A DNA stretch of 16,844 bases, taken from Opitutia bacterium UBA7350. Its GTDB lineage: Bacteria > Verrucomicrobiota > Verrucomicrobiia > Opitutales > Coraliomargaritaceae. Below the pieces are notes generated by a model. That model saw nothing but the letters and a program-made list of their open reading frames with translations, ran no database searches and was not told the origin of the DNA. Location: contig DKOX01000003.1 of the NCBI GenBank assembly GCA_002470925.1, forward strand, positions 1-16,844. Direction: 5' to 3'. Below are positions 6,470 through 13,637 of the stretch, piece after piece. A program made the position numbers and the translations under genes. Every line of letters starts with the position of its first letter. Within the stretch, counting starts at the first letter, position 1.

Positions 6470-7579
6470 TTACCAGGATTGAATAAAGGTGTTGAGATCC
6501 TCAAGCGTGGGGCTTTTGGCATTGCGAACATAGAAGCCGGAGGTGGCGACCGCGAGGGTCAGGGCGGCCTCGGGGGAGAGTCCCATCAGGCGGGCGGTGA
6601 GGAATCCGGCGTTGAAGTGATCACCGGCCCCCGTGGTGATTTTAGGGTTATCACAGAAGGGGCCTTCGGCGTAAGCGGCGCCTTCGGCGTTGGCGCAGAC
6701 CGCGCATTCAATGGGATGGACTACCACGGTGTTGAGTGCCAGTGCCTCGCGGATGCGGCTCGCCTGTGTCTTTAAGTTTGCTTCTGATTTGGGGAGGGGC
6801 TCAAAGCCGAGCAGGGCGTCGACTTGTTCCGCCTCGCGATAATTGAGGCCAAGGACGACCTTTCCGAATTGCTCGAAGCGGCCGAAGATCTTGAGGACGC
6901 GGAGGAGGTCTTCGCGGGAACGTTTTTCGGGATCGGCGAGATCAAAGAAGAAGAGGCGGTCAGGATTTGCGTTTGCGGCGGGAAGGACCTGCTCGAGGAA
7001 TCCCTCAAAGACTTCGGAGAGATAGGGGATCATGGTCCAGTTCACCATGCTGATGGAGTCCTGCTCGGAGAAAAGTTTGATGAGTGTTTCGAGGCCGATT
7101 TGCTGGAGAAGGAAGGGGAAGGTGATGGTCTCAAGGCTTCCGGTTGAGCCGAACATAATTTTGCCGTCCTTGAATTCAGCGGCATGGGTAACACCGGGAT
7201 CGGCAAGGGTGATGGCCTCGGTCAAAGCGGCAAACTCACAGAAGAGGGGATGCACGGAATCTTTCCCGAGAGCGCCAATATAACGGACCTGCGCCCCAAG
7301 GCATCGCTGGGCATTCGCCATGAGGGGACCGTTACCACCGAGCTTGTCGACCACGGGAGCCCATTCAAGATTGGCGCTTTTGCCGGCCGCAGAACTGATC
7401 CGCGCCCCGAAATCCGCGATGGTTTCGATACGGGTGAAGTCTTTGCCCGGGCCGTTGCGCTGGGCAACGGGGTGCACGATTTTATCAACAAATCCGTCGA
7501 TTCCAACGAGGGCCTTTTTGGTGGTGAGTGCGGGTGCGAGACGTTGCAGTTCTTCAAGCGTTTGTTTTTGATGATTCAT
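6470..7579 (-). CDS. PfkB-family carbohydrate/nucleoside kinase, substrate unknown
   Basis: Ribokinase-like (PfkB) kinase that should transfer phosphate from ATP to a sugar or nucleoside hydroxyl in the cytoplasm. The ATG at 7579 gives 369 residues, rather long for the family. An N-terminal VGIDGFVDKIV strand supplies the position where family members place a substrate-binding aspartate. LGGNGPLMANAQRCLGAQV and the following GALGKD match PfkB signature 1, and TTGAGDHFNAGF near the C-terminus matches signature 2 with the catalytic aspartate in GAGD. A TTG at 7624 would add 15 unsupported residues. It heads the minus-strand operon with tmk, holB and SRAP. That company could hint at nucleoside use, but sequence alone does not decide between sugar and nucleoside. 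Confidence 0.88.
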   Translation of the reverse strand: MNHQKQTLEELQRLAPALTTKKALVGIDGFVDKIVHPVAQRNGPGKDFTRIETIADFGARISSAAGKSANLEWAPVVDKLGGNGPLMANAQRCLGAQVRYIGALGKDSVHPLFCEFAALTEAITLADPGVTHAAEFKDGKIMFGSTGSLETITFPFLLQQIGLETLIKLFSEQDSISMVNWTMIPYLSEVFEGFLEQVLPAANANPDRLFFFDLADPEKRSREDLLRVLKIFGRFEQFGKVVLGLNYREAEQVDALLGFEPLPKSEANLKTQASRIREALALNTVVVHPIECAVCANAEGAAYAEGPFCDNPKITTGAGDHFNAGFLTARLMGLSPEAALTLAVATSGFYVRNAKSPTLEDLNTFIQSW

Positions 7580-7655
7580 ATCAATGGTATAGACTAGAAG
7601 ATTGTGACTGAAAGCAGGTGGCAAACTCTTTTACCGTGTAATTGCAGGCAGAATT

Positions 7656-7685
7656 TTTAAAGCGAGGGTGTTCATGGCTTGTCAA
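7656..7685 (-). promoter_or_regulatory. Probable sigma-70-type promoter of the pfkB-tmk-holB-SRAP operon
   Basis: Reading the minus strand, a perfect TTGACA (7685-7680) is followed after 18 bases by TTTAAA (7661-7656), four of six matches to the -10 box. Transcription would begin near 7650, leaving a leader of about 70 bases before the kinase ATG at 7579. The -35 box lies inside the 17-bp dyad at 7680-7696. The identification is by eye. Confidence 0.4.
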
Positions 7686-7696
7686 GTCACCTGACA
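7680..7696. promoter_or_regulatory. 17-bp dyad in the divergent control region, possible operator
   Basis: TGTCAAGTCACCTGACA is an imperfect palindrome centred on 7688 in which seven of eight base pairs match (only 7685/7691 fails). With one central base it cannot form a stem-loop, so it looks like a site for a dimeric regulator. It contains the perfect -35 box of the minus-strand operon, and TTGTCA on the plus strand at 7679-7684, so a bound protein could affect both directions. The binding protein is not identifiable. Confidence 0.3.
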
Positions 7697-7719
7697 TGGG
7701 CGTTATTTATATTAGTTTT

Positions 7720-8451
7720 ATGAATGCCCTGATAACACCGGATCTTTTTTTTATTCAGGCGGCGGCGAACGCCAACGTCTTCACTTACTTTGCGCAGTCC
7801 AACTTTGCGGGTAAGGTTATAATCCTGATTTTAGCCCTGTGCAGCGTGATTGCCTGGTCGGTCATGTTGGGGAAATACCTGGATTTATCGCGCCTGCGGG
7901 CGCAGAATCTGCGCTATGAACGTTTATTGAGCAAGGAGGGGCATTTGCTGGCGCTGGACCCCAGCCTGCCGGGCAAGGGCGCCGGGCCTTTCTACAACCT
8001 CGTGCGCGAAGGCTTGGAGGCATTTGCCCGCTACGGTGGGGATCTTGCGGACACAGACACCCACCGCGTGAGTTTGCGCATGGGGCATGTTGAAAACGCC
8101 CTGCAACGCGGCGTGGCGGAACAAACGGTGCGGTATGAAACCAAGATGGTGCTGCTGGGATCGATTGTGACAGGGGCGCCGTTCCTCGGTTTGCTGGGCA
8201 CGGTATGGGGGGTGATGGATGCCTTTGGTGGAATGGCGGGTACTGGTTCGGCGAGTTTGCAGAGTCTCGCGCCGGGGGTTTCGGGCGCGCTCTTGACCAC
8301 GGTTGCCGGCCTGGTGGTCGCAATCCCCTCGGTCTTCGGCTACAACTATCTGCTGCAGCAAACCAAGATCGCGGTGGTGGAACTGGAAAATTTTGCAAGC
8401 ACGGTGGCGGACCGCATTGAGTTGGAGGCACAGGCCGCCGCCAATTCTTAG
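7720..8451 (+). CDS. tolQ: MotA/TolQ/ExbB-family proton channel protein (second copy)
   Basis: Inner-membrane channel subunit of a Tol- or Ton-type motor, followed directly by its TolR/ExbD partner and a TonB/TolA-like transducer. From the ATG at 7720 it has 243 residues, near the TolQ length. Membrane segments fall at about residues 30-50, 143-168 and 186-208. The family core PFLGLLGTVWGVMDAF is at 154-169, and APGVSGALLTTVAGLVVAIP at 184-203 lines the third helix. In-frame starts at 7696 (ATG) and 7642 (TTG) would add residues unlike the family; the 7696 option remains possible. No Shine-Dalgarno is seen at 7696 or 7720. The arrangement channel, ExbD-like, transducer suggests Tol-Pal function, but no tolB or pal gene is in view, so TolQ versus ExbB is provisional. 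Confidence 0.9.
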   Translation: MNALITPDLFFIQAAANANVFTYFAQSNFAGKVIILILALCSVIAWSVMLGKYLDLSRLRAQNLRYERLLSKEGHLLALDPSLPGKGAGPFYNLVREGLEAFARYGGDLADTDTHRVSLRMGHVENALQRGVAEQTVRYETKMVLLGSIVTGAPFLGLLGTVWGVMDAFGGMAGTGSASLQSLAPGVSGALLTTVAGLVVAIPSVFGYNYLLQQTKIAVVELENFASTVADRIELEAQAAANS

Positions 8452-8454
8452 GAG
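8450..8454 (+). promoter_or_regulatory. Shine-Dalgarno site of tolR overlapping the tolQ stop
   Basis: AGGAG begins within the tolQ TAG stop (8449-8451) and lies nine bases before the ATG at 8464. This links termination on tolQ with initiation on tolR and supports the chosen start. Confidence 0.6.
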
Positions 8455-8463
8455 CACTTTCTC

Positions 8464-8877
8464 ATGGCACGTCGATTCCATCGTAAAGACCGCCTCTCGG
8501 CTCTAACCGAGATTAACGTCACACCCCTCATCGACCTCGCCTTTGCACTCCTCATTATCTTCATGATAACAACCCCGCTCCTGGAGCAGACCATCGAAGT
8601 CGACCTGCCGGTGGAATCGCCGAGCACGCAGGCCGTGGAACGCGAGGACTTTCAAAGCGTGAGCATCGATAAACAGGGTCGTTATTTTTGGGGTGAGCAG
8701 GCGGTCAGTCCCGCGCAACTTGCGGATCTATTGGACAGCTTTGCGCAACGGTCCGATCCGCCGGTCTTGAGTATTCGTGCCGATGCGGGCCTGCCATACC
8801 AACGGGTCATCACGGTCATTGACATGATCAAACAACGGAAACTTTCAAAAATCAGTCTCGACACCAAGGTCGATTAG
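8464..8877 (+). CDS. tolR: ExbD/TolR-family biopolymer transport protein (second copy)
   Basis: Partner of the upstream channel protein: one N-terminal membrane helix plus a periplasmic domain, 137 residues. The segment INVTPLIDLAFALLIIFMIT at 17-36 has the conserved membrane aspartate D24. The periplasmic part holds the typical 'V-x-I-R-A-D' strand (LSIRADAGLPYQRVITVIDM) near residues 102-121. It starts 12 bases after tolQ with a good AGGAG, and its stop is followed after one base by the ATG of the transducer gene, so the three form a tight operon. The coding strand here is markedly C-rich compared with most of the window. It is distinct in sequence from the first ExbD copy, so the two pairs are not a recent duplication. 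Confidence 0.92.
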   Translation: MARRFHRKDRLSALTEINVTPLIDLAFALLIIFMITTPLLEQTIEVDLPVESPSTQAVEREDFQSVSIDKQGRYFWGEQAVSPAQLADLLDSFAQRSDPPVLSIRADAGLPYQRVITVIDMIKQRKLSKISLDTKVD

Positions 8878-8878
8878 A

Positions 8879-9586
8879 ATGGTCATACGCCTTCCCAAAA
8901 ACTCGCCTTTTTTGACTTCGCTCGTGTTGCACGCGGCGGCTTTGGTGGTGCTCTTGTTTTTTGTGTTGGTGGATTTCTTCAGGCCAAAAAAATCGGTGCA
9001 TGTCTTTGAAGTGGTCAGCCTGCCGCAATCGCAAGCGGTAGAGGCAACCCCCACGGTGCAGGATCCGCCGAAACTTGATTTGCCTGACTTGAAGCCGATG
9101 CCCGCCAAGCCCCAGCCTGCGCCGCAACCCGCGCCGAAACCCGCGCCCCGCGAAATCATCAATATTTCCGATTTTCGAAAAAAGAACCCGCTCCCGAAAC
9201 CGCGTCCCGCTCAACCCGCTGCCCGCCCGCCGGTTACAGTGCCGACCTTGAAGGTGCCGGATGCCGAGACCCCGCAAGTGCGCACCCCCTCCCGTGAACT
9301 GAGTCCGCAGCAGATTAACGCTTTGGCTAGTTATAATGCCCGTCTGCGACAGCGCCTCGATGCCGCCTGGAAAAAACCGGCAAACATCGGAGGTGTCCCG
9401 CTGGAGTTGAAGGTGATTTTTCAGGTCTCGGCCTCGGGGAATATTTCTCAGATTCGTTTTTCCCCGGGTTCGGGCAATGCCGCTTTTGACGCCTCGGTCC
9501 TTGCAGCCTTGCGCTCCGTGATCAACGCGGGGCCCACTCCGACCGGGCAGGCGCATACTTTTTCGATGAAATTCAGTCAGGACTGA
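8879..9586 (+). CDS. TonB/TolA-like energy transducer
   Basis: Periplasm-spanning protein anchored in the inner membrane that would pass motor energy from the TolQ/TolR pair toward the outer membrane. It has 235 residues. A membrane anchor lies at about 16-34 (LVLHAAALVVLLFFVLVDFF region). A proline-, lysine- and alanine-rich linker with repeated P-x-P units covers roughly 62-140. A C-terminal domain covers about 150-235, with YNARLRQRLDAAWKKP, a G-N-I-S-Q-I strand and FDASVLAALRSV. The Y-x4-R-x4-W-x-x-P start and short overall form are closer to TolA-type C-termini than to classical TonB. The gene starts one base after tolR. Either name may apply; Tol is slightly preferred, though pal and tolB are not nearby. 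Confidence 0.88.
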   Translation: MVIRLPKNSPFLTSLVLHAAALVVLLFFVLVDFFRPKKSVHVFEVVSLPQSQAVEATPTVQDPPKLDLPDLKPMPAKPQPAPQPAPKPAPREIINISDFRKKNPLPKPRPAQPAARPPVTVPTLKVPDAETPQVRTPSRELSPQQINALASYNARLRQRLDAAWKKPANIGGVPLELKVIFQVSASGNISQIRFSPGSGNAAFDASVLAALRSVINAGPTPTGQAHTFSMKFSQD

Positions 9587-9590
9587 GGGC

Positions 9591-9596
9591 GGGGAG
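9591..9596 (+). promoter_or_regulatory. Shine-Dalgarno site supporting the GTG start of menA
   Basis: GGGGAG ends seven bases before the GTG at 9604. Neither the ATG at 9649 nor the one at 9661 has a site at proper spacing. This is the main reason for choosing the longer menA form. Confidence 0.45.
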
Positions 9597-9603
9597 TGAA
9601 ATC

Positions 9604-10527
9604 GTGAAAGTGTTTGCGGGAGGGAGCGTGTCGGCTTCTATTTGCGGTATGAAAGGAAAGATGGGTCATTGGCTGAAGGCGATCCGTCCGGCGACGCTGC
9701 CGGCGGGAGCCGCTCCGGTTTTACTGGGGACGGCGCTGGCGCGGGCAGACGGGTTTTGGCTGCCTAGCGCGGCTTTGATATGCCTTGGATTCGCGCTCCT
9801 TGCGCAGGTGGGGTCGAATTTTGCGAATGATTATCTCGATGGAATTCGCGGAACGGACGGACCGGAGCGCCTGGGGCCGGAGCGTGCGGTGGGAGCGGGC
9901 CTGATAACACCGGGGGCGATGCGCGGGGCGGCCTTGCTCACGCTGGGGGCGGCTTTTTTACTGGGTTTGGCTTTGATTGCCTACGGCGGCTGGTGGTTGC
10001 TGGTCGTGGGGCTTGTGTGTGTGGCCGCCGCCTGGTGTTACACTGGCGGGCCTTATCCGCTCGCCTACCACGGCTGGGGCGATGTCGCGGTGGTTTTCTT
10101 TTTTGGGATCGTGGCGGTGCTTTGCACCTACTATGTGCAGGCGGGCGGGGCTTCTTTGGATGCGCTTCTCCTAGGGCTGGGTTCGGGGTTTTTGACCAAT
10201 AACATCTTGGTGGTGAATAATTATCGCGATTTAGAGGCAGACCGGGCAGCGGGAAAACGGACTTTATTGGTGCGCCTGGGGGGTGATTTTGGGCGGATGC
10301 TCGCTTATTTTTCGGCATCGTTGGCAGCATCGGTGGTGGTTTGGCTGTGGATGCGCGGTTATGGGGTGGGCGTCCTCCTGGCATTGCTGCCCTGCGGCTG
10401 GAGTTTTATTTTGAGCAGGAGCCTGCGCAGAACCTCGGGTCGCGCTGCTTTTGGGGCGGCTTTGGGCAATGCGGGTCGGGTTGTGGCGCTTTATGGAATC
10501 CTGCTGGCGCTGGGAATCAGCCTTTGA
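9604..10527 (+). CDS. menA: 1,4-dihydroxy-2-naphthoate polyprenyltransferase (UbiA family)
   Basis: Integral-membrane prenyltransferase that attaches the isoprenoid tail to 1,4-dihydroxy-2-naphthoate, giving demethylmenaquinone. Starting at GTG 9604 it has 307 residues, about the E. coli MenA length. The first aspartate-rich motif NFANDYLDGIRGTD is at 72-85, and the second, NNYRDLEADRAAGKRTL, at 205-221; the latter form is typical of MenA among UbiA proteins. Eight to nine hydrophobic helices fill the remainder. KAIRPATLPAG at 25-35 is the conserved N-terminal segment. An ATG start at 9649 would give 292 residues and is a fair alternative. The gene begins 17 bases after the transducer gene, perhaps read through from it. 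No other menaquinone gene is present in the window. Confidence 0.9.
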   Translation: MKVFAGGSVSASICGMKGKMGHWLKAIRPATLPAGAAPVLLGTALARADGFWLPSAALICLGFALLAQVGSNFANDYLDGIRGTDGPERLGPERAVGAGLITPGAMRGAALLTLGAAFLLGLALIAYGGWWLLVVGLVCVAAAWCYTGGPYPLAYHGWGDVAVVFFFGIVAVLCTYYVQAGGASLDALLLGLGSGFLTNNILVVNNYRDLEADRAAGKRTLLVRLGGDFGRMLAYFSASLAASVVVWLWMRGYGVGVLLALLPCGWSFILSRSLRRTSGRAAFGAALGNAGRVVALYGILLALGISL

Positions 10528-10601
10528 TATGCAAGTGGTTTGAAGGCTTGCCATTTGCGGGGGAGTGATCTTGCATCTTCCGCTTTTCAACCCTTAAGCA
10601 A

Positions 10602-10928
10602 ATGATAGATACTTCCTTTTCAAATTTCCTACCGCTGGCCCAAGCTGCCCCGGGTGCCGGCATTGCCCAGTTTCTTCCCTTGATCCTGCTTTTTGCAGGG
10701 ATGTGGTTCCTGATCATCGCGCCACAGCGCAAACGTCAAAAGGCGCACGACAAAATGATCACCGAGCTGAAAAGCGGGGACGCCATCATTACGAGCGGTG
10801 GTATTCACGGCACCATTACCAATGTTAAAGAGAATAGCTTCGTGCTGCGGATCGCGGATAACGTGAAGATCGAGCTTACCAAGCAATCAGTCGGGAGTCG
10901 CGTTAGTTCCAGCGATAACGCCGAGTAG
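10602..10928 (+). CDS. yajC: Preprotein translocase accessory subunit YajC
   Basis: Small inner-membrane protein that associates with SecDF and the SecYEG translocon. It is 108 residues, the usual size. One membrane helix at about 23-41 (FLPLILLFAGMWFLIIAPQ region) is followed by the strongly conserved P-Q-R-K-R-Q-K and then a small cytoplasmic domain with LKSGDAIITSGGIHGTI at 57-73 and VKIELTKQSV near 88-97. The gene sits 44 bases ahead of secDF, the classical yajC-secD-secF order. The 74 bases upstream show no strong sigma-70 promoter and no Shine-Dalgarno is seen before the ATG. Confidence 0.96.
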   Translation: MIDTSFSNFLPLAQAAPGAGIAQFLPLILLFAGMWFLIIAPQRKRQKAHDKMITELKSGDAIITSGGIHGTITNVKENSFVLRIADNVKIELTKQSVGSRVSSSDNAE

Positions 10929-10972
10929 TATTTTTCTAGCATAGCATCCATAACCCCAAGCAGGCCTCGACC

Positions 10973-13513
10973 ATGTCCGGTAATATTCTTTGGAAATTCA
11001 GTTTAACTGCCCTCATCCTATGGTGGTGCGTTATCAGCATCACCCCTTTGCAGGATCGGCCCTTTGAGGATTATATCCGGAGTCAAGCGACCGCCGAGTT
11101 GGACGCCTTTGATGGATTGATGTCGCGGGCGGAGTCGCGGGTTGCTTCCGGAGCATCGAAGTCCTTGTTTGTGGCACTGCGTGAACTTGGAGTTGAGGAG
11201 GAAATCGACTATGCGGCATTTTTCCCGGAGATTGAAGTGCGCGACATCGCAAACCGCAACAAACGGAACGATGTGCTCCTAAAGCATTTGTTGAGCAGCG
11301 CGCAGAGCCAGTTGCGCTTGGGTCTGGACCTGAAGGGCGGCGTGGGTGTGACCATGAAAATCGACGAAGCGGCGCAAAGTGAACTGAGTAGTTATGAGCA
11401 GGCGGAGCAATTGGAAGATGCGATTGAAATTATGGCGGATCGCTTGGATGGCTCCGGCGTGGCGGAACCGGTGATACGTCCGCGCGGTAAGGACGCCATC
11501 GAAATCCAGATGCCGGGGGCATCGACCAAGCAGAACCCCGAGATTATCGATGTTATCAAGAAGCCCGCTCGTTTGGAATTTCGCGCGGTCCATGAAACCC
11601 TGGATCCATACACCACCGCATTAAAGGATTACCCGGTGGGTTATGAAGTGCTGGCAGAGGAGCGGGAAGACCGCATGACGGGTGAGATCACGGAACGCCG
11701 GATTTTTGTGAAACGCATACCGGAGGCCACCGGAGAGATTGTAGAGGATGCCTTTGCGGCGCAATCCACCACCGGTTCATTTGAGGTAAACCTCGTCATG
11801 ACCGGTGAGGGTTCCAAGATTTTGCGTGCGGTGACAGAAAAAATGGTGGGCAAACCGCTGGCAATCGTGCTGGACGGGAAGTTGTATTCGGCCCCGGTGG
11901 TGAATTCGGTGCTCTCGCGGAATGCGCAAATCTCCGGCGGCTTCTCGCAGCGTGAAGCCTTTGACCTCGCCAATGTTTTGAATAACCCGCTCGCGGTGGA
12001 GTTGCGGGTCGACGAGATGTATGAAGTCGGTCCCTCGATGGCGGCGGGTGCGCGTGACAGTTCCATGAATGCGGTCAAATGGGGTGCGCTCCTGGTGGTG
12101 GCGTTTATGATCCTCTATTATTTCATCGGAGGATTCGTGGCAGTGCTTTCGGCGCTGGTAAACGTGGTGATGGTCCTCGGTGTGCTTTCGAGTCTGGGGG
12201 CGACCTTGACCCTGCCGGGTGTGGCGGCGCTGGTGCTGACGCTGGGGATGGGGGTCGATGCCAATATTTTGATCTTTGAGCGTTTGCGGGAGGAGTTGAA
12301 GCTTGGCAAATCGATTAAGAATGCCGCGGCGGGTGCGTTCCAGAAAGTGACTTCTACGATTGTGGACGCCAATGTGACAACCCTGATTACCGCAACGATT
12401 TTGATCTGGCTTGGCACCGGGCCGGTCAAGGGTTTCGGATATACCCTCGCGATCGGTATTTGCGCCTCAATTTTTTGTGCCCTGGTCGTTACACGCTTCC
12501 TGATCGATTTCTTGATTCACCGCGCCGGCGTCAAGCAGGTGCTCGGTTTGAAGCTTTTGGGTGAAATGAAGATCGATTTCTTGAAATACCGCCGTCCCGC
12601 CTTTTTGGCATCCTGGTCACTCGTGCTGGCAGGCGTGGTGAGCGTGGTGATGCACCATGACAATATCATGGGTATCGACTTTACCGGTGGTGACGAAATG
12701 ACGATTGCCTTTGAGGAGAAGATCGAAGGAGGTGAACTGGATGCCGCTGCGGAGCAACTGGGCTTGGGTGAAGTCAATCCGGTCTACCAGACTTTGATCG
12801 GAGAGGAGCGTGAGGTGCTCAAGATCCAAACACGTTTTGACCAAAGCCGTGCGGTGCTGGAAGGTCTGCAAAATGCCTTCCCCGATGCGGGGCTTGAGGA
12901 AGAAGCGATCACGCAAATCGGGGCCTCGGTTTCGAGCAGCATCCAATGGAATGCGATTTGGTCGGTGATCGCGGCATTGGGTGGAATTTTGCTCTATGTG
13001 GCGTTGCGCTTCGAAATGGGGTATGGCATCGGAGCGGTTGTTGCGACGGTCCACGACGTGCTCATGACGGTCGGGATTTTTGTCTTGTTCGGAGCCCTCG
13101 GGATATTCGTCAGTGGTCAATTTACCGCCCCCATGTTGGCGGCCATTCTGATGATCGTGGGTTATTCCATCAATGACACCATTGTGGTCTTTGACCGCAT
13201 TCGGGAGGAACTGGAATTGAACCCCGGCACGAATTTGCGGGCTATTATTGTGACCGCCATCAACCGCGTTTTCTCGCGCTCAATCCTGACCAGTCTGACC
13301 ACTTTGTTGGCGGCAGTCTCGCTTTATGTTTTTGGAGCGGGGGTCATCAATGATTTTGCCTTCGTTTTCATCGTCGGTATTTTGACGGGAACCTTCTCTT
13401 CGATTTTCATCGCGAGTCCGGTATTCTACTGGTGGCACAAAGGGGATCGCCGACACGTCGAGGAGCGGGAACTGACTCCCAAAACCTACGAATGGCAGAG
13501 CAAAGAGGCCTAG
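10973..13513 (+). CDS. secDF: Fused protein translocase subunit SecDF
   Basis: Single 846-residue protein joining SecD and SecF, which use proton motive force to help complete protein export through SecYEG. The SecD part begins with a membrane helix at about 9-24, an extended polar region, then the hallmark LGLDLKGGVGV at 116-126, the large periplasmic domain, and a membrane block ending in GVDANILIFERLREE near 427-441. The SecF part begins at about 532 with MKIDFLKYRR, has GIDFTGG at 567-573, a smaller periplasmic domain, and the SecF counterpart SINDTIVVFDRIREEL near 731-746. About twelve membrane helices are expected. Fused SecDF is known from Bacillus, Bacteroidetes and other groups. No frameshift is seen at the junction, so the fusion is genuine. 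It follows yajC in the same orientation. Confidence 0.97.
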   Translation: MSGNILWKFSLTALILWWCVISITPLQDRPFEDYIRSQATAELDAFDGLMSRAESRVASGASKSLFVALRELGVEEEIDYAAFFPEIEVRDIANRNKRNDVLLKHLLSSAQSQLRLGLDLKGGVGVTMKIDEAAQSELSSYEQAEQLEDAIEIMADRLDGSGVAEPVIRPRGKDAIEIQMPGASTKQNPEIIDVIKKPARLEFRAVHETLDPYTTALKDYPVGYEVLAEEREDRMTGEITERRIFVKRIPEATGEIVEDAFAAQSTTGSFEVNLVMTGEGSKILRAVTEKMVGKPLAIVLDGKLYSAPVVNSVLSRNAQISGGFSQREAFDLANVLNNPLAVELRVDEMYEVGPSMAAGARDSSMNAVKWGALLVVAFMILYYFIGGFVAVLSALVNVVMVLGVLSSLGATLTLPGVAALVLTLGMGVDANILIFERLREELKLGKSIKNAAAGAFQKVTSTIVDANVTTLITATILIWLGTGPVKGFGYTLAIGICASIFCALVVTRFLIDFLIHRAGVKQVLGLKLLGEMKIDFLKYRRPAFLASWSLVLAGVVSVVMHHDNIMGIDFTGGDEMTIAFEEKIEGGELDAAAEQLGLGEVNPVYQTLIGEEREVLKIQTRFDQSRAVLEGLQNAFPDAGLEEEAITQIGASVSSSIQWNAIWSVIAALGGILLYVALRFEMGYGIGAVVATVHDVLMTVGIFVLFGALGIFVSGQFTAPMLAAILMIVGYSINDTIVVFDRIREELELNPGTNLRAIIVTAINRVFSRSILTSLTTLLAAVSLYVFGAGVINDFAFVFIVGILTGTFSSIFIASPVFYWWHKGDRRHVEERELTPKTYEWQSKEA

Positions 13514-13637
13514 CCTAGCAGCATTTCAGCGCGTTTGCCGGTTTGCAGGCGGTGATTTGGAGGTTTGGTCTTGCGGCGATTCGTTCATTTTGGGTACTGT
13601 GACTCTTTGCGCTCGAAGCGGAGCGATATTCCAAACC

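Noticed and set aside
7862..8431. A 189-codon minus-strand open frame opposite tolQ
   Set aside because: Antisense to a clear TolQ-family gene; the translation is Pro/Arg/Ser-rich without any domain pattern.
8852..9556. A 234-codon open frame on the minus strand opposite the transducer gene
   Set aside because: Its translation is an Arg/Gly-rich mirror of the proline-rich linker; the plus-strand gene has a membrane anchor, a recognisable C-terminal domain and operon context.
10544..10559. Sigma-54-like match (GGC at 10545-10547, TTGC at 10555-10558) upstream of yajC
   Set aside because: The spacing is right but several consensus bases of the -24 element are missing, no activator gene or site is near, and yajC-secDF is a housekeeping unit.
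13503..13530. GGCCTAGCCTAGCAGC after secDF as a terminator
   Set aside because: It gives no stable stem followed by a T-run; it is a short direct repeat of CCTAG that includes the stop codon.
13610..13625. CGCTC/GAGCG stem-loop 12 bases before recJ as a regulatory hairpin
   Set aside because: Five base pairs with a six-base loop is too small to call without conservation data.
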